Assembly (NCBI RefSeq): GCF_033118175.1
Contig: NC_083688.1
Location: forward strand, 3,934,501-3,998,500
Direction of reading: 5' to 3'
Origin: Dama dama
Lineage: Eukaryota; Chordata; Mammalia; Artiodactyla; Cervidae
DNA length: 64,000 nucleotides
The position numbers were made by a program, and so were the translations under genes. Below the pieces are notes generated by a model. The model did not search any database and was not told the origin of the DNA. It was given only the letters and a program-made list of their open reading frames with translations. This document shows positions 11,671-23,130 of this stretch, piece after piece; position 1 is the first letter of the stretch; the number at the start of each line of letters is the position of its first letter.

Positions 11671-11828
11671 TATGATACATCTGGATGTGCCTGTATACAC
11701 AGTGCAAATCCATAATCACACTCACAGACATATCCTTTCATGAATGCATCTGTTTATGTGCAAGTCTGCAGAAAACCATTTCTTGCATACGTGTTGACAA
11801 TCACATGCATGTTAGTGGATGTCAGTTC

Positions 11829-11892
11829 ATCCTTTTTTATTTTTTTGTTGTTGAAGTATGGATGATGTACAATATTACATAAGTTACAAGGG
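11829..11892 (-). mobile_element. L1 3' end fragment
   Basis: Antisense of an artiodactyl L1 3' terminus: T-rich start, then ttgaagtatggatgatgtac. Confidence 0.5.
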
Positions 11893-12009
11893 TAGAGATG
11901 TCAATTCATTCTACCATCTCCTCACACACATGTACACGACTCTACGTCCCAAAAGATACAAGTGAGCATATTCATTCATTCAGTGAGTACACGAATGATT
12001 GCACATGTG

Positions 12010-12265
12010 CTTGGGCATCTTCCCATCATCTCAGCTCAGACATCACCCCATCCAGGAGATATCCATGTCTCCCTGAGATTAGGCCTGGAGCCCCATCTCT
12101 CAGGTCCCTCAGCCGCTGTCCTCAAGCCAGGTTTGTGGGTCTGTCTCCCCTGCTGCTCTGGGAGCTCCTCTAGGGCAGGAGACCTACTCTGATTTGCCAT
12201 CATAACCACAAGGACTGGCCCATGGTAAGTGCTCAGCTCATATTTATTGAAATAAACTTAATTGA
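12010..12265 (+). mobile_element. L2 LINE 3' end
   Basis: Sense L2 3' terminus: ctctagggcaggagac followed by catggtaagtgctcagctc and the tatttattgaa end. Confidence 0.65.
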
Positions 12266-12345
12266 GCTCTACCATCTACCAGTCGTGTGACCTCTGATGA
12301 GTCCCTTCCTTCTCGGAACCACAGTTTCCTCACCTCCCAGGAAGG
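12262..12345 (+). mobile_element. MIR SINE fragment
   Basis: Sense MIR: agtcgtgtgacctctgatga then ccacagtttcctcacctcc. Confidence 0.65.
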
Positions 12346-13185
12346 TGGCTCTGTGGGGGCTGTAGCAGGGGGACCCAGTTCAGTCTTAAGGAAGACGTTA
12401 GGAAAGATTTCTTCAAGGAAAGGAAGGGACATTGAGCCAAAGTCTGAGTGAGGGTCAGGATTTAGCCAACGGAAGAAGGGAGAGGAGAGTTCCAGGCAGA
12501 AGGAACAGCATACGCACAAGGGATGTAGTTCATTCAAGGGGAAATGTGTTCAAAGGAGAAGCCCCTGTGTCTGGAGTGCAATGGGGACGATTCCCTGTGA
12601 AGAGACAAGAGAGGGGTGAGGGACCGCAGTTTGGGTTTCATCTTGAAGGCAGTGGAGAGTCATCAAAAATCTTAGTGACAATCTCTTACTTGAGTTTTTA
12701 AAAATGCACCCAGACTGCTATGTAGAGAATAGATCGGGGGTGGGGGGGCAGCAAGAAGGGGAATGTGAGGCCATTTAAAAGACTGTTGCCAGCAGCCAGG
12801 TGCAAAATGACAGTAATCTGGGCTAGAATGGAGTCAGTAGAAGCAGAGAGGGGATAAGGAAATGGCAACCCACTCCAGTATTCTTGCCTGGAGAATCCTG
12901 TGGACAGAGGAGCCTTGTGGGCTGCTGTCCGTGGGGTCACACAGAGTTGGACATGACTGAAGTGACTTAGCATGCATGCATGCATTGGAGAAGGAAATGG
13001 CAACCCATTCCAGTATTCTTGCCTGGAGAATCCCAGGGACAGAGGAGCCTGGTGGGCTGCCGTCTATGGGGTCGCACAGAGTCGGACACGACTGAAGCGA
13101 CTTAGTGGCAGCAGCAGCAGAAGCAGAGAGAAGTGGACTGTTTAGAGATATTGAGAAGGTAGAATCAAGGCCTATAGAAACTCAG
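12345..13185 (-). mobile_element. L2-like ancient LINE, interrupted by Bov-A2
   Basis: Antisense L2-type sequence with the gttccaggcagaaggaacag motif at 12490, continuing past a Bov-A2 insertion (12851-13113) to about 13185. Family by eye. Confidence 0.5.
12851..13113 (+). mobile_element. Bov-A2 SINE (Bov-A dimer)
   Basis: Two tandem Bov-A monomers without a tRNA head. Each has aatggcaaccca-ttcttgcctggagaatcc, joined by a gcatgcatgcatgcatt linker at about 12971, and ending in a gcagcagcagcag tail. Confidence 0.9.
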
Positions 13186-13552
13186 GGAGAAGGAAGAGTT
13201 GGCCAGACACCCCAGGCCTCAGACAGACCCCATGTGGACAGATCATCCCGCACAATCCCTCTCTCCCACTCATTGCCACTAGGAGCCAGAGAGACCTGGC
13301 TTCTCTTTGCCTTCCCCGACCACAGCCCACCCTGCACATGCTCACAGCCAACTCAGTCACCCAGCTATTCCTATAGCCTGTCTGCTCCTTCAAGGCCTTG
13401 GAACTCTGGTCCTTGGTAGCCTCTTCTCCAGGCAGGATCCCACTACCGCATTCAGTATGAAGAAGCCAGCAGGCATTCGGTGTGGCCCATGCTGATCTAA
13501 GCAGCCCCCAGGCACCAGCTGGTGCCTTTCTGCCTATAGCAGAAAGATCCCT

Positions 13553-13662
13553 GAGCTGAAAGTTCCTGTCTTCAATGCTGCCACTCACCAGCTCCGAGAC
13601 CTTGGGTAAGTTATTTTCCCTCTCTGGACTCCCATCTCTCCATGTGTCAGAGGATGGGGTGC
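13553..13662 (+). mobile_element. MIR SINE fragment
   Basis: Sense MIR: gccactcaccagctccgaga and ccttgggtaagttattttcc. Confidence 0.65.
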
Positions 13663-14042
13663 TATGGTTTCTAAGGAGCTGGCCATCAGGGCACCAAATG
13701 CCCTCGGCTGTAGTGATTGGTACCACAGTGAACACATGACCCAAGAAGAGCCAATGAGAGTTCATCCTGGGACCTTGGTGGAAACAGTTGTACAGAAGCA
13801 TCTCACTTCCTTCTGAGCTTGCCAGCTGGCAGTGTGGGAGCCTGGACATGCCAGGCCCTCCTCCTCCAGAAAAGAGACTATGAACAAAGTCAGTACTTAT
13901 CCCCGAGGGCGTGGTTTAAGCACCTAGATCCAGCCACACCTGAAATCAGATACATGGACCAATAAATTCCCTTTTTTTGCCTAAGCCAGCCTGAATTGCA
14001 CTTCTGATGCTTGTCTCCAATGGAGTCTTGACCAATATAAGT
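13663..14042 (+). mobile_element. MLT1-like (MaLR) solo LTR
   Basis: LTR-type sequence with aagagccaatgaga, then ccaataaattcccttttttt (a polyadenylation region) and an end at ggagtcttgaccaatata. Non-coding remnant of an ancient ERVL-MaLR element. Subfamily not determined. Confidence 0.5.
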
Positions 14043-14159
14043 CTTCTCACTCATATGTGCTATCATATTACTATTTAGTGCTTAATCCTGTGATTCATTT
14101 GGGATGGCTTCCCTACTCTCATCTAATTCTCCTAATCCTCCTGTCTTTGAATGTAACTG

Positions 14160-14270
14160 AAGCACCTCCTTCCCCAATAAGCCTTCCCTGACTATCCTGG
14201 TCCACGCTGATCCTTGTGCTCCTGGAATTCCCCAAAATATAGCTCTCTAAACACTGATTCTTCAAAAATC
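14160..14270 (+). mobile_element. L2 LINE fragment
   Basis: Sense L2: acctccttccccaataagcc, then ttccctgactatcctgg. Confidence 0.5.
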
Positions 14271-14279
14271 TCATTTAAT

Positions 14280-14500
14280 AAGGAGGATTGCATGGTCAAA
14301 CCAGCTTGGAAAACACTGCATGCTATATCCTCCCTTGAGGGGATTCTCTGCAATCAGCCTATTAAGAATTTTGAGACTTTCTAAAGTAAGGAAGCCAATT
14401 CACTTTGTTCAGCCCAGTGTTTCACAAATTTACATCCTCATGAAGCAATTTCTTTTTCATGGAATGTCTAATAACATCCTGCAGAGCAGTGCTCCAGGGT
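14280..14500. mobile_element. Possible hAT-type DNA transposon remnant
   Basis: Contains gttcagcccagtgtttcaca and catggaatgtctaataacat, which resemble old MER-class hAT elements. No terminal repeats can be fixed. Confidence 0.3.
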
Positions 14501-14639
14501 CTCCCTGGGTAAACATACTTTATTCTCATTGTTTCCTTCATGGAGGCTTGCAGATCAATTTCTCTACTGCTTATTAAATGCCTACTGTGTGCCAGGCTCA
14601 GAACAGGTGGCTGGGAACACTCCAGCAAGTCAGTCACAT

Positions 14640-14890
14640 CAGCCTGGGAGGAATCTGCAGGCCTATTGCCCGAGTCTGACCGGGGCCCACCAACGCTATG
14701 TGACTGTAAGATAGTCACTCTTTCCTGTAGGCTCTAATGTCTCCATCAGTAAAATGAGAGGATGGGATGCCATGGTCCCTAAGTATCTGGCCAATCAGAG
14801 CACCAAAACCCCTAGACTGCAGTGATTGGTTCCAGGGTGGCCACAAGACCCAAGCTGAGCCAATGAGAAGGGCCCCTTCACAAAGTCAAT
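14640..14890 (+). mobile_element. MIR remnant followed by a second MLT1-like segment
   Basis: A weak MIR (14640-14757) is followed by about 130 bases that match the start of the 13663 LTR (catggtccctaag, tggccaatcagagcacca, gagccaatgagaa). See findings. Confidence 0.45.
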
Positions 14891-15063
14891 CACGACCTAA
14901 AATCATATGGCTAATGTGGGTTTGAGTGCATGAAGGCATTTTTGGTGGAAGAGAAGGTCCATAGTTTCCAACACTTTCTCTAAAGCCTCCATGACCCAAA
15001 GAAGGTTTATAAATGCTATCAATAATGAAAATTCAGTAACAGGAAAGTTGAGGGTGGGGAACT

Positions 15064-15284
15064 TAGCATGTGCATACTCAGTCACATCCAACTGTTTGCA
15101 ACCCCATGGACTGTAGCCCACCAGGCTGCTCTGTCTGTAGAATTTTCCAGGCAAGAAATACTGGAATGGGTTGTCATTTTTCATCCTCCAGGGGATCTTC
15201 CCCATCCAGGGATCTAACCTGTGTCTCTTGCATCTCCTGCATTGGCAGGTGGATTCTTTACCACTTGCTCCACCTGGGAAGTCA
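15064..15284 (-). mobile_element. Bov-tA SINE
   Basis: Full antisense copy from cagtcacatccaactgtttg to the tRNA-like head ending ccacctgggaagtc. Confidence 0.9.
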
Positions 15285-15414
15285 GGAAGTAAAGACCTTG
15301 TATGAAACAGTAGGGGGATTAAGGCTCTGAATGAATGAATGTGTTCAAGCCTCCATGAATGCTTTTATGTTACTGTACTGAGATGGTTTTGATCACCTTG
15401 CTGGTAAAGACTTG

Positions 15415-15630
15415 GTCTCTGATGAATTTCAGCAACACCACTTTAATAGGTGTGTGTCCTCAGGCAAGTTACCTAACTCCTCTGTACCTCAGTTTCCTCA
15501 TATTGCAAAGTGAGAATACTTTCAAGTCTGATCTTACAGGAGGAGTATTAAATGAGATCATGCAAGTGAAGCTCCTCATCCAGGGATGGACACAGAATAA
15601 ATATAAAATAATGTTAGCTAGTACTATAAC
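15415..15630 (+). mobile_element. MIR SINE, near full length
   Basis: Sense MIR with tcctcaggcaagttacctaa, cctcagtttcctcat and the 3' part gtattaaatgagatcatgca. Confidence 0.75.
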
Positions 15631-15990
15631 AGCACAGTGAAGACCCAACAGAGGGAACAGCCCTTAAAGAGGATGACAGCAATGGTCTTCTGTGGGTTTT
15701 CCCTGAACCATAAGGGCAACCGCCGCATTCCACTTCCTTCTCTCCTCATTTCCTGCCCACCAGAACCTTTGCAGACGCTCCATCCTCCAAGTGTCCCCAA
15801 GATGTCTGTAGCCTCTCCTTACCGGGGGACCAATCAAAGGTGGTTCGGAAGGCCGAGCTTCACTCTCAAGGCCTCTCCAGCTCTGTGCCTTGGACCTGGG
15901 CCTCTTACTCCTTGTAGCTCGAGGTGGGCAGCTTCTATTATTAATAATAAGACGATTCCCAAAGGTCCCCACTCCCGGGTACCCGTGTCC
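15630..15990. other. Intergenic unique DNA
   Basis: No gene or recognised repeat. A small tattattaataataa stretch lies at about 15937. Confidence 0.4.
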
Positions 15991-15994
15991 TTGT

Positions 15995-16684
15995 GTAATC
16001 CCCTCCCCTCGCGTGTGTGCTAGGGTTAAAGTTAGGATTATGATCACCGAGTGCCTTGCTTCTAGCAAATAGAACACTACAAAAAGTGTCGGGATGTCAT
16101 TTGAAAAATTAGGTGATAAATGACTCTGGCTTCTGTGTTGCTTGCTCTGCTGTGTTGTGAGCTGCCCTGTGGAGAGGCCCACATGGCAAGGAGCTGAGGG
16201 GCAGCTTTGACTAACAGAGAGCAAACACCTGAGGACCTCAGTCCAACAGCCCATTGGGAACTGAGTTCTGCCACAAGAGGTGAGCTTGCAAGCAGATCCT
16301 TTCTCAGGCAAGCTTTGAGCTAAAGCAGTTTAAGCTGACATCTTTACTGCAGTCTCACGAGGGACCCTGAGCCAGGGGACTCAGGAACACCACCACTCCT
16401 GGATTCCTCACCCACAGAAACCGTGATACTAAGTGTTGTTGTTTAAAGCCACAAAGCTCGGGGATAATTTGTTACACAGTGAGAGTGAAAGTGTTAGTCA
16501 CAGTTGTGTCCGACTGTAGCCCGCCAGGCTCATCTGCCCATGGAATTTTCCAGGCAAGAATACTGGAGTGGGTTGCCATTCCCTTCTCCAGGGCTCGAAC
16601 CCAGGTCTCCTGCATTGCAGGCAGATTCTTTACCATCTGAGCCACCAGGGACGCCCTATTAGTAGTTACTGTTACACAATAGTA
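15995..16684 (+). mobile_element. MLT1-like (MaLR) LTR, split by Bov-tA
   Basis: LTR of the ancient MaLR group: gagctgccctgtggagaggc (16149), gtctcacgagggaccctgag (16354), acccacagaaaccgtgat, then gtttaaagccacaaag, with its last bases after the Bov-tA (atcactaatacacac). Non-coding. Confidence 0.6.
16484..16657 (-). mobile_element. Bov-tA SINE
   Basis: Antisense copy inside the MLT1-like LTR, with an internal deletion after ccttctccaggg. Confidence 0.9.
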
Positions 16685-16689
16685 GATCA

Positions 16690-17245
16690 CTAATACACAC
16701 AGCCAAAAACAGGAGGTAGGGGAATTTGGGGCTCACTTAACTGAAAAGCCCAAGAGTAGAGTTTGTTTCAGGTCTGGCTGGACCCAAATGCTCAAAGATT
16801 GACAGGGATCTGTCTGTCTTAGCTTGGGTTTCCATGGGAACAGAGCCTGGCACAAAGACCTGGGTATAAATGGTTTATTTGGGAGGGGATTACAAGAAAC
16901 AGGAATGAGAGAGCGGGGAGACTGAGACCAAGAAGGACAAAGAGTAATAAAGGTTGTGTTTTCAAATTTTTTGCCGTAAGCAACATGAGCCGGCCTTCTC
17001 TAGAACCTGAGAGGCAGCTGTGCCTGGGATCAAGCATAAGATGATGCAGAATGCCAAAGGCCTCAGCACATCCTCCATCTCTCAGCATCTCTCCTCTCAG
17101 ACGCCTGTAGCATCAGGCAGCCTGCGGCCTGTGGTTCTTTTCCAACAACTCAGCGACCCCAGGGAAGAAAGCTCCTCTTTCTCAGTAGCTCCAGCCAATG
17201 TCCCTTGTTTGCATTTCACTGGACAACAAAGAGGCCCTTGCAGCC
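16690..17245. other. Intergenic, unclassified
   Basis: Contains ataaatggtttatttgggag at about 16866, which hints at an old interspersed repeat I cannot name. Otherwise nothing recognised. Confidence 0.35.
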
Positions 17246-17246
17246 C

Positions 17247-17590
17247 AACAACAAAGAGTCCCTTGGACTGCAAGGAGATCCAACTAGTCAGTCCTAAAGG
17301 AGATCAGTCCTGAATATTCACTGGAAGGACTGATGCTGAAGCTGAAACTCCAATACTTTGGCCACCTCATGCAAAGAACTGACTCATTGGAAAAGACCCC
17401 AATGCTCGGAAAGATTGAAGGCGGGAGGAGAAGGGGATGACAGAGGATGAGATGGTTGAATGGCATCCCCAACACGATGGACATGAGTTTGAGTAAACTC
17501 CGGGAGTTGGCAATGGACAGGGAGGCCTAGCGTGCTGCAGTCCGTGGGGTCGCAAAGAGTCAGACACGACTGAGTGACTGAACTGAACTA
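17247..17590 (+). mobile_element. BovB (RTE) LINE, 3' end
   Basis: Sense BovB 3' terminus from gagtcccttggactgcaagg to the gactgaactgaact tail. 5'-truncated. Confidence 0.93.
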
Positions 17591-17700
17591 GACAACAAAG
17601 ATCATGTGCTCATTCCTGAACCAACCACTGTATCAGTTGGCTAGGACTGTCTGGACCTCTCCGTGGAGCTGTAGATCAGAGTTAGTTCCTGTATTGAAAT

Positions 17701-17872
17701 TTTGAGAAGAAGAAAAAAAAGAAGAAGGAGGAGGAAGAGAAGGGGAAGAAAGGGAAGGAAAGGAAGAAGGAGGAGGGGAAGAGAGGAAGAGGAGGAGGAA
17801 AAAGAGAAGGAAGGAGGGAAATGAGGGAAGGGGAGGGAAGGGGAGGGGAAGGAGGGGGGAAGGAGAAGAAGA
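17701..17872 (+). repeat. Purine (GAA/GGA/GGGGAA) tract
   Basis: About 170 bases of nearly pure purine on the plus strand. Mirror-like segments could form triplex DNA. Confidence 0.9.
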
Positions 17873-17991
17873 AATGGATGCCAGCAGGGAAACAGACATC
17901 CACGAAGTCTGTATGACTCATGATTCTTATTTGTGGGTTATGAGATCAATTTAGGTGATGAATAATCTCCATTTTTTAAAATAGAGTAAAA

Positions 17992-18168
17992 CAGTGGTTT
18001 TCAAACTCTAGTCTCATTGGAATCACCCAGAAGGCCTGTTGAAACAAATTTCTAGGCCTTACCCCCAGAATCTCTGGTTCAGCAGGTCTGGGATGGGTCT
18101 CAAGAAATTGCAAGTTCCCAGGTAACGCTGATGCTGCCGGTCCAGGGACCACACTTTGAGAACCACTG
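17992..18168 (+). mobile_element. MER5A-type hAT-Charlie MITE, essentially complete
   Basis: 177 bases bounded by imperfect inverted ends CAGTGGTTTTCAAACT and TTTGAGAACCACTG, with the diagnostic interior aatcacccagaaggcctgtt and ggtaacgctgatgctgccgg. Flanking 8-mers are similar (gagtaaaa / gaatagaa), compatible with a decayed target duplication. Confidence 0.88.
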
Positions 18169-18274
18169 GAATAGAAACTATCAGAGTGTACTGGTGATAA
18201 TGAGAGTGCTCTGTCCCATGGAACCTTGGCTCCAGTGACATATGCATGTGGACATGGACAAGGTCATTATGTGG

Positions 18275-18415
18275 AAAGACATTTCTTACTGAAGTTACCC
18301 CAGTGCCATGAGATTAAGTAATCTGCCAAAAGTCACAAGCTGCTAGGTGAGGGAACAGGGCTTTGAAAGCAGGTCTAACAACAGGCTTCGAACCATAATG
18401 CTATACTGATTGTGA
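18275..18415 (-). mobile_element. MIR SINE fragment
   Basis: Antisense MIR: gtaatctgccaaaagtcaca, then gcaggtctaacaacaggc. Confidence 0.6.
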
Positions 18416-18499
18416 CTGAACACGCAAGTAAATCACTATAGGATTTGGATGAGTTATCAAGCTGTGTTTGCCACATGAAGAAAGTGAGGGTGCAAGATA

Positions 18500-18805
18500 A
18501 GCTGGTGTAACAAATAGACCTCAAAATACATTGACTTAATGAGATACACGTTCACGTCTCTCTCACATGATGGTCCAAAAAATCCATAGCCAGGGCACCT
18601 CTGCCAGCCTTCTCATAGGCCTCCATGCTGGGTTCCGAGGGGTCTGCTCCAGCCATGGGAAGAAGGGAAGGGGAAAGGAAGTCCTGTCCTTTTAATGATC
18701 CATCCTAGAAATGGCCAGTATCACTTTTTTATTCACATCCTATTGGCTGATCCCAGTCACATGGTCAGATTAACCACAAAGGAGACTGGGAAATGTAGTC
18801 TTGAG
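18500..18805 (-). mobile_element. MLT1-like LTR fragment
   Basis: Antisense MaLR-type sequence: tgtaacaaatagacctcaaa at the start and tcacatggtcagattaacca near the end. Low certainty on family. Confidence 0.4.
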
Positions 18806-19039
18806 CTGGAGAGTCACATACACAGGGGACAAGTGGCAAGCTCTACACCACCTGAGGTGGTGGCCTGAGGTGCCTAAGCGAGGCACCCAGGGAGCGGAGG
18901 GCCGCCCCCGGAAGGACCCCCAGGGGGGTTGCCTGTTGGTGGTGTCTTCACAGAGGACCAGACAGTAGACCAGCCTCACTCCCCCAAAACAGGGTCCAGC
19001 CACCCTTCCGCAGCCCTAGCTGTGGATCTAATACTAAAC

Positions 19040-19470
19040 CCCAACCCAGACTATTCTAACTTAACAATTCCTAAAGGTTTCTATGGAGAGCATATTTTCC
19101 AATTTATTACATCATGTCAAGTAAAGCTTTGGATTTAAGCTTCAACATTTATTTACGTTAAAAAAAAAAAAAAAAATGCTTGCTTCATCCAAAAAGGATG
19201 CTGGGTGGATATTAATAAAGCTATGTACTTCAAGCCAACAAAATAATCGCCTCTGGTTGAATGGGAGTGAGACCACATTAGACTTCACGCCAGGGCTCAT
19301 TTTGACTGGCCCTGCCACTGTCTTATTCCCAACTGCAGATGCTTCTTTTTCTAATGTTTCTGAAAAAGCAGTGACTCATAAACAAGAACAGATTTCTCTT
19401 GCTTGCAGAAAAGGTAAATTGCTGGCAGAAATAAATTTGCAGATGCTAGAATTTCAGAGAGAGGAGCTGG
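19040..19470. promoter_or_regulatory. Candidate conserved non-coding element
   Basis: AT-balanced, repeat-free, well-ordered sequence between GC-rich neighbours, broken only by a 17-base A run at 19161. The texture resembles deeply conserved non-coding DNA: no microsatellite decay and many TAAT/AAT blocks. Conservation could not be measured. Confidence 0.35.
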
Positions 19471-21515
19471 CTGATGGAGAGGGTTTGCCAGCCTGCCCTG
19501 CTCCCCCCTCCCCTCCCTCATCTGCACCCTTTATCTTGCCTACCAGGACAAGCCGGGTGCTGTTGGGGCCTTGCTGGGCCTGATGTTGGGGGTGGGGAGG
19601 AGCTGGGCTCCACCTCTGAGAACGACTCCTCTGTTTATCTCCCGGGCTGTCCCAGTTCCTGGGCCTGGGATTGGGCCAGGGGCCCCTGAGGTGGAGCATA
19701 CCGGCATCCCAGCTCTGCACGGTACACCGACCTCGATTTATGTGGGTTACTCCCAGCCTGTGGACCTGTCGCCTGGAGAGGAGGCCGGTGGGACCTGCCC
19801 AGGGCCTGAGGGAGGTGCTTCCTCTCTCAAGCAGACCATGGGACCCAGGTCAGCAGCAGATGGGCTCAGATGCCAGAGCATCTTCCCTCTGATTTGAGGG
19901 AAGAGTTGAGGGCCTTGGGGCAGAGTCTAGAAACTTCCTTCTCTGACACAGAATCAAAGGAAGAAAAGGGGTGGGCAGAAGCGGCTGCCACATGCTCTAA
20001 CCATGCCAGGCCTCCACGTGCATCTTCCCCAGCCATCACAGTCACCCTGGGAGGTTACTGTACCCATTTCACAGATAAGGAAACTGAGTCACCGGGCGGG
20101 GAAGTCACCTATTCACAGTCACGCACCCTCTAACGGCAGATCAGGGGTTCAAGGTGACCCTGTAACTGTCCCCATTTTCCTTCAGACCTCCCTTCTCATC
20201 CTCCCTCTCTCTCCGCTTCTCCCACCCACCCCTCCCAGTCACCCCTCCTTACCCCCTACTTCACTCCTCCACTGGAATCCTGACTCCCTCCTCCTCTCCA
20301 CTGTTCTTTTTACACTAAGCACTGAGCATCCAAGGGAGAACATTCTTCCAAAGAAAACAAATGCAGAGGAGCCAGCAGTGGGGGCAGGGGGAACCTCTGA
20401 GTCCAGTAGGAAAAACTCAGCTCCCAACGGAGGCAATGACCTCAGAGATCCAGGCCAAATGAGGCCTGGGTCCGTCCCCAACTCCCACTGACACCCAAGG
20501 ACAAGTCAGATTTGCAGTAGCTTCCAGGCATAACCAGAACCACCTTAGCAACTAGGTCTTAAATTGTTTAATATCCCACACTTCCCTCTCATGCCTAAAA
20601 TCTCCCCTGTTGATAATCTGATCATTTAAGCTTCCAGTTTCTGTTAAAGTTGAGGCTTCTGCACATCCCAACCCACTGAACTCCCAAAAGGGGTCAATCA
20701 TTTGCACTCTCGTGTAAATAAGTCTCGACCCTTCCCTGAGCCAGGGTGTTAGGATGTTGCTAAGAGAAGTTAGCCCCGGGGAGAACCGCAGGCTCTCTCC
20801 ACGTCCACACTTCTCCAGCAGCCAGAGGGACTCCAGGCTGCGTCGCCTCCAAACACTCCAGGGCTGAGAGGCGCCAGATGTGGCCAATGGCTGCCCCCGA
20901 GCAGGTCGGGTGCCTCCGCACACTAATTCCTAGCATGGGAAAGGCCTGACTGAGGTCCCACAGGCAGCAGATGGTGAGCCAACTCCTGCGTTGCCATGGC
21001 AGCCTCGGAACGGGGGAGGGGGTGAGGAGACAGCACTGTGTCTTATGCCGAGATTACAGGAGGGCACATGGGGGGATGGATGTGAGTTTCAGATGTTATC
21101 CTTCCCTCTCTCCATCCCAGGATCTGGATGTCCACCCAGCTGTGAGGCCAGGTGCAACCGAGGAGCTTCCAGGCCAGCAACCCTGCACAGAGGCTCAAGG
21201 ACCTACTATGCACAGGATCCTCAAAGACAGCAGGGGTCCCAGAGGCAACATCAAAGGGCAAGAGAGGCCCCCCAGGACCTGTCCCCTTTGTCTCTACAGG
21301 AGGAGATGCCCATGCCGAGGTGTCTGAGTGGTACCAGCATCCAGTGCGAGTTCCAGCCCGAGCTGATCCACCTGCCTCCAGGTCCCTAAAGGCAATTCTC
21401 TCCCTGGGCCTGTCTGTGCTGAACCACGAGACTCAGCAGGGAGCACACACACTGGACCTGGAAGCCCTTCCCCTCCCCACCACCAGAGACCACCCTGGAC
21501 CTCAGAGGGTCCACC
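19470..21515. other. GC-rich intergenic DNA
   Basis: Mostly unique and pyrimidine-rich in places (20170-20290). Only an antisense MIR (20000-20150) and a possible MIR scrap near 20940 are seen. Open frames are short and unsupported. An X-box-like GTTGCCATGGCAGC (13 of 14) lies at 20990-21003. Confidence 0.45.
20000..20150 (-). mobile_element. MIR SINE fragment
   Basis: Antisense MIR: cccatttcacagataaggaa followed by actgagtcaccg. Confidence 0.65.
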
Positions 21516-22150
21516 ACTGTGTGCACCCACCCCCAACATGCACACACACTTGCACACGCAGTGTGTACACACACACCATGCACACACAATCTGTACACAC
21601 ATGGCGTGCATCACACTGTGTACATGCCCATGTGCACACGCAACATGAACACACAAAAAGCATACATAAAATTTGCACACACAGAGTATGCATACGTGTA
21701 TACACAAAGGTGTACACAAAATAGATACATTACGCACAGTGTGGTCACACTCATGTACATACAATGTGCACATACAACATGTACACACACAACGTGCACA
21801 CACGCACACACTTGGAAGTCACATGCAGCCCACCAGCACATTCAGTACGTGCTCAGGTGTGAGTGCGCTGTGTCTCTGCCCCACGGGTTGCTTCATCCAC
21901 CAACGCACATGCACACATACCGTGCACAGCTCATGTACACAACACGCACATGGGCGATCCCTACACTGGGCAGAGAAAGGGCCCAGCAGGAACTGAGGCC
22001 AACACACCCACACGCCTGCCTGCGGCGCACACAGTGAGCACACAGAACAAGCACCGCATGCGTGTGAATCACGTCCGTGAGGTGTGCCAGGAGAGGAAGT
22101 CCACACTGCACGCGCACCCCAGTACACGCACACCACAGTGCATGCTCAGC
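21515..22150 (+). repeat. Degenerate CA-rich minisatellite-like array
   Basis: About 630 bases of irregular acacac / tgcacac / tgtacac units with variable spacing. Long alternating purine-pyrimidine runs. The period is not uniform and there are no identical spacers, so it is neither a clean microsatellite nor a CRISPR array. Confidence 0.85.
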
Positions 22151-22159
22151 ACCCTCAGC

Positions 22160-22975
22160 CCTGCCAGGCTGCCCGGGAAGGGGCAGAGACAGGCAGGGAA
22201 GCCCTTGCCCACCCCTGGTCCCTTCAGGGACAAGCTAAGGCCTGCGGGGTCATCCACAGCGGCAGGCTGGGGCCTGGGGAATTCCTGACTCAGCTCCTTA
22301 GGACGGTGAGGTCAGGGACCCATGCCCCTGGGAGGGCCCAGGAGGGAGTGTCTGGGCCGCAGCCAGGCCTGGCAGCCCTGTAATCACTGAGGACAGCGGT
22401 GGGGCTAGAGACCAGCCCCAGGGAGGCCCCAGGAGCCAGGCTGAGGCCCGGGGTGGGGCGGGCTCTGCCCTCCTGGCTCCTGCCTTCTCTTGGTTACACT
22501 CACCGGGCCAGGAGCCAAGCTGGTGCGGAGGAAGCTGAGCGGACAGCCGCAGACTGGGGGTCAGGAGGCCTGGTACTGGGCTTGGCTCTGCCTCTGCCCA
22601 AAAGGGCGCCCGGGGCAGGACCCACCAGGCTGAGCGCTGGCTGCCCCCTGGAGCGCCCGGGGGAACAACCCTGGCCAGCTGCCCTTCGCGCTCACACGGA
22701 GGCCTGGCTCCCTAGTCACCTAGACTTCTGACCCACAGGTGGAATGTTCCACGGTCAGGGTCCTGGCCGCACACCTCCGGGAATCTCCAGCACCAGCACT
22801 GGATGGGTGCATGGGAAAGATCAGTAAAAGGCTTCACCAACCCTGGAGAGCCTGGTCCCCCATCCCGTCTATGGGGAACAGGTAGGGGCTCCCGCCGGGT
22901 CTACTCTTCTGAGCCACCAAGTCCAGAGACATACACACCTCTTGGGGATCCAACTGCCCCAGCAACAAGAAAGAA
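22160..22975. other. GC-rich unique intergenic DNA
   Basis: No repeats recognised. A 12-of-14 CTCF-like match lies on the minus strand at 22641-22654. Open frames across it are low-complexity and unsupported. Confidence 0.4.
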
Positions 22976-22979
22976 GCAC

Positions 22980-23130
22980 CCAGCTGGAGTCAGAATGCAC
23001 GGGTTCCAGCCACTGACTCTGTGTGGCCTTGGGCAAGTCCCACTCCAGGCCTCAGTTTCCCCCATCTAATGAGGAGGTTGAACAAGAGCTGGTCTCCAGG
23101 GCACATCCAGTTCTGAGATTCCAGGTCACC
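22980..23130 (+). mobile_element. MIR SINE
   Basis: Sense MIR: ctgtgtggccttgggcaagt and aggcctcagtttccccc. Confidence 0.75.

Noticed and set aside
21152..22037. Histidine/threonine-rich and cysteine/valine-rich open frames over the CA array
   Set aside because: Direct by-products of CA/TG repeats in different frames.
21515..22150. Direct-repeat array as a possible CRISPR
   Set aside because: Units are irregular CA words without equal spacers, and the DNA is mammalian.
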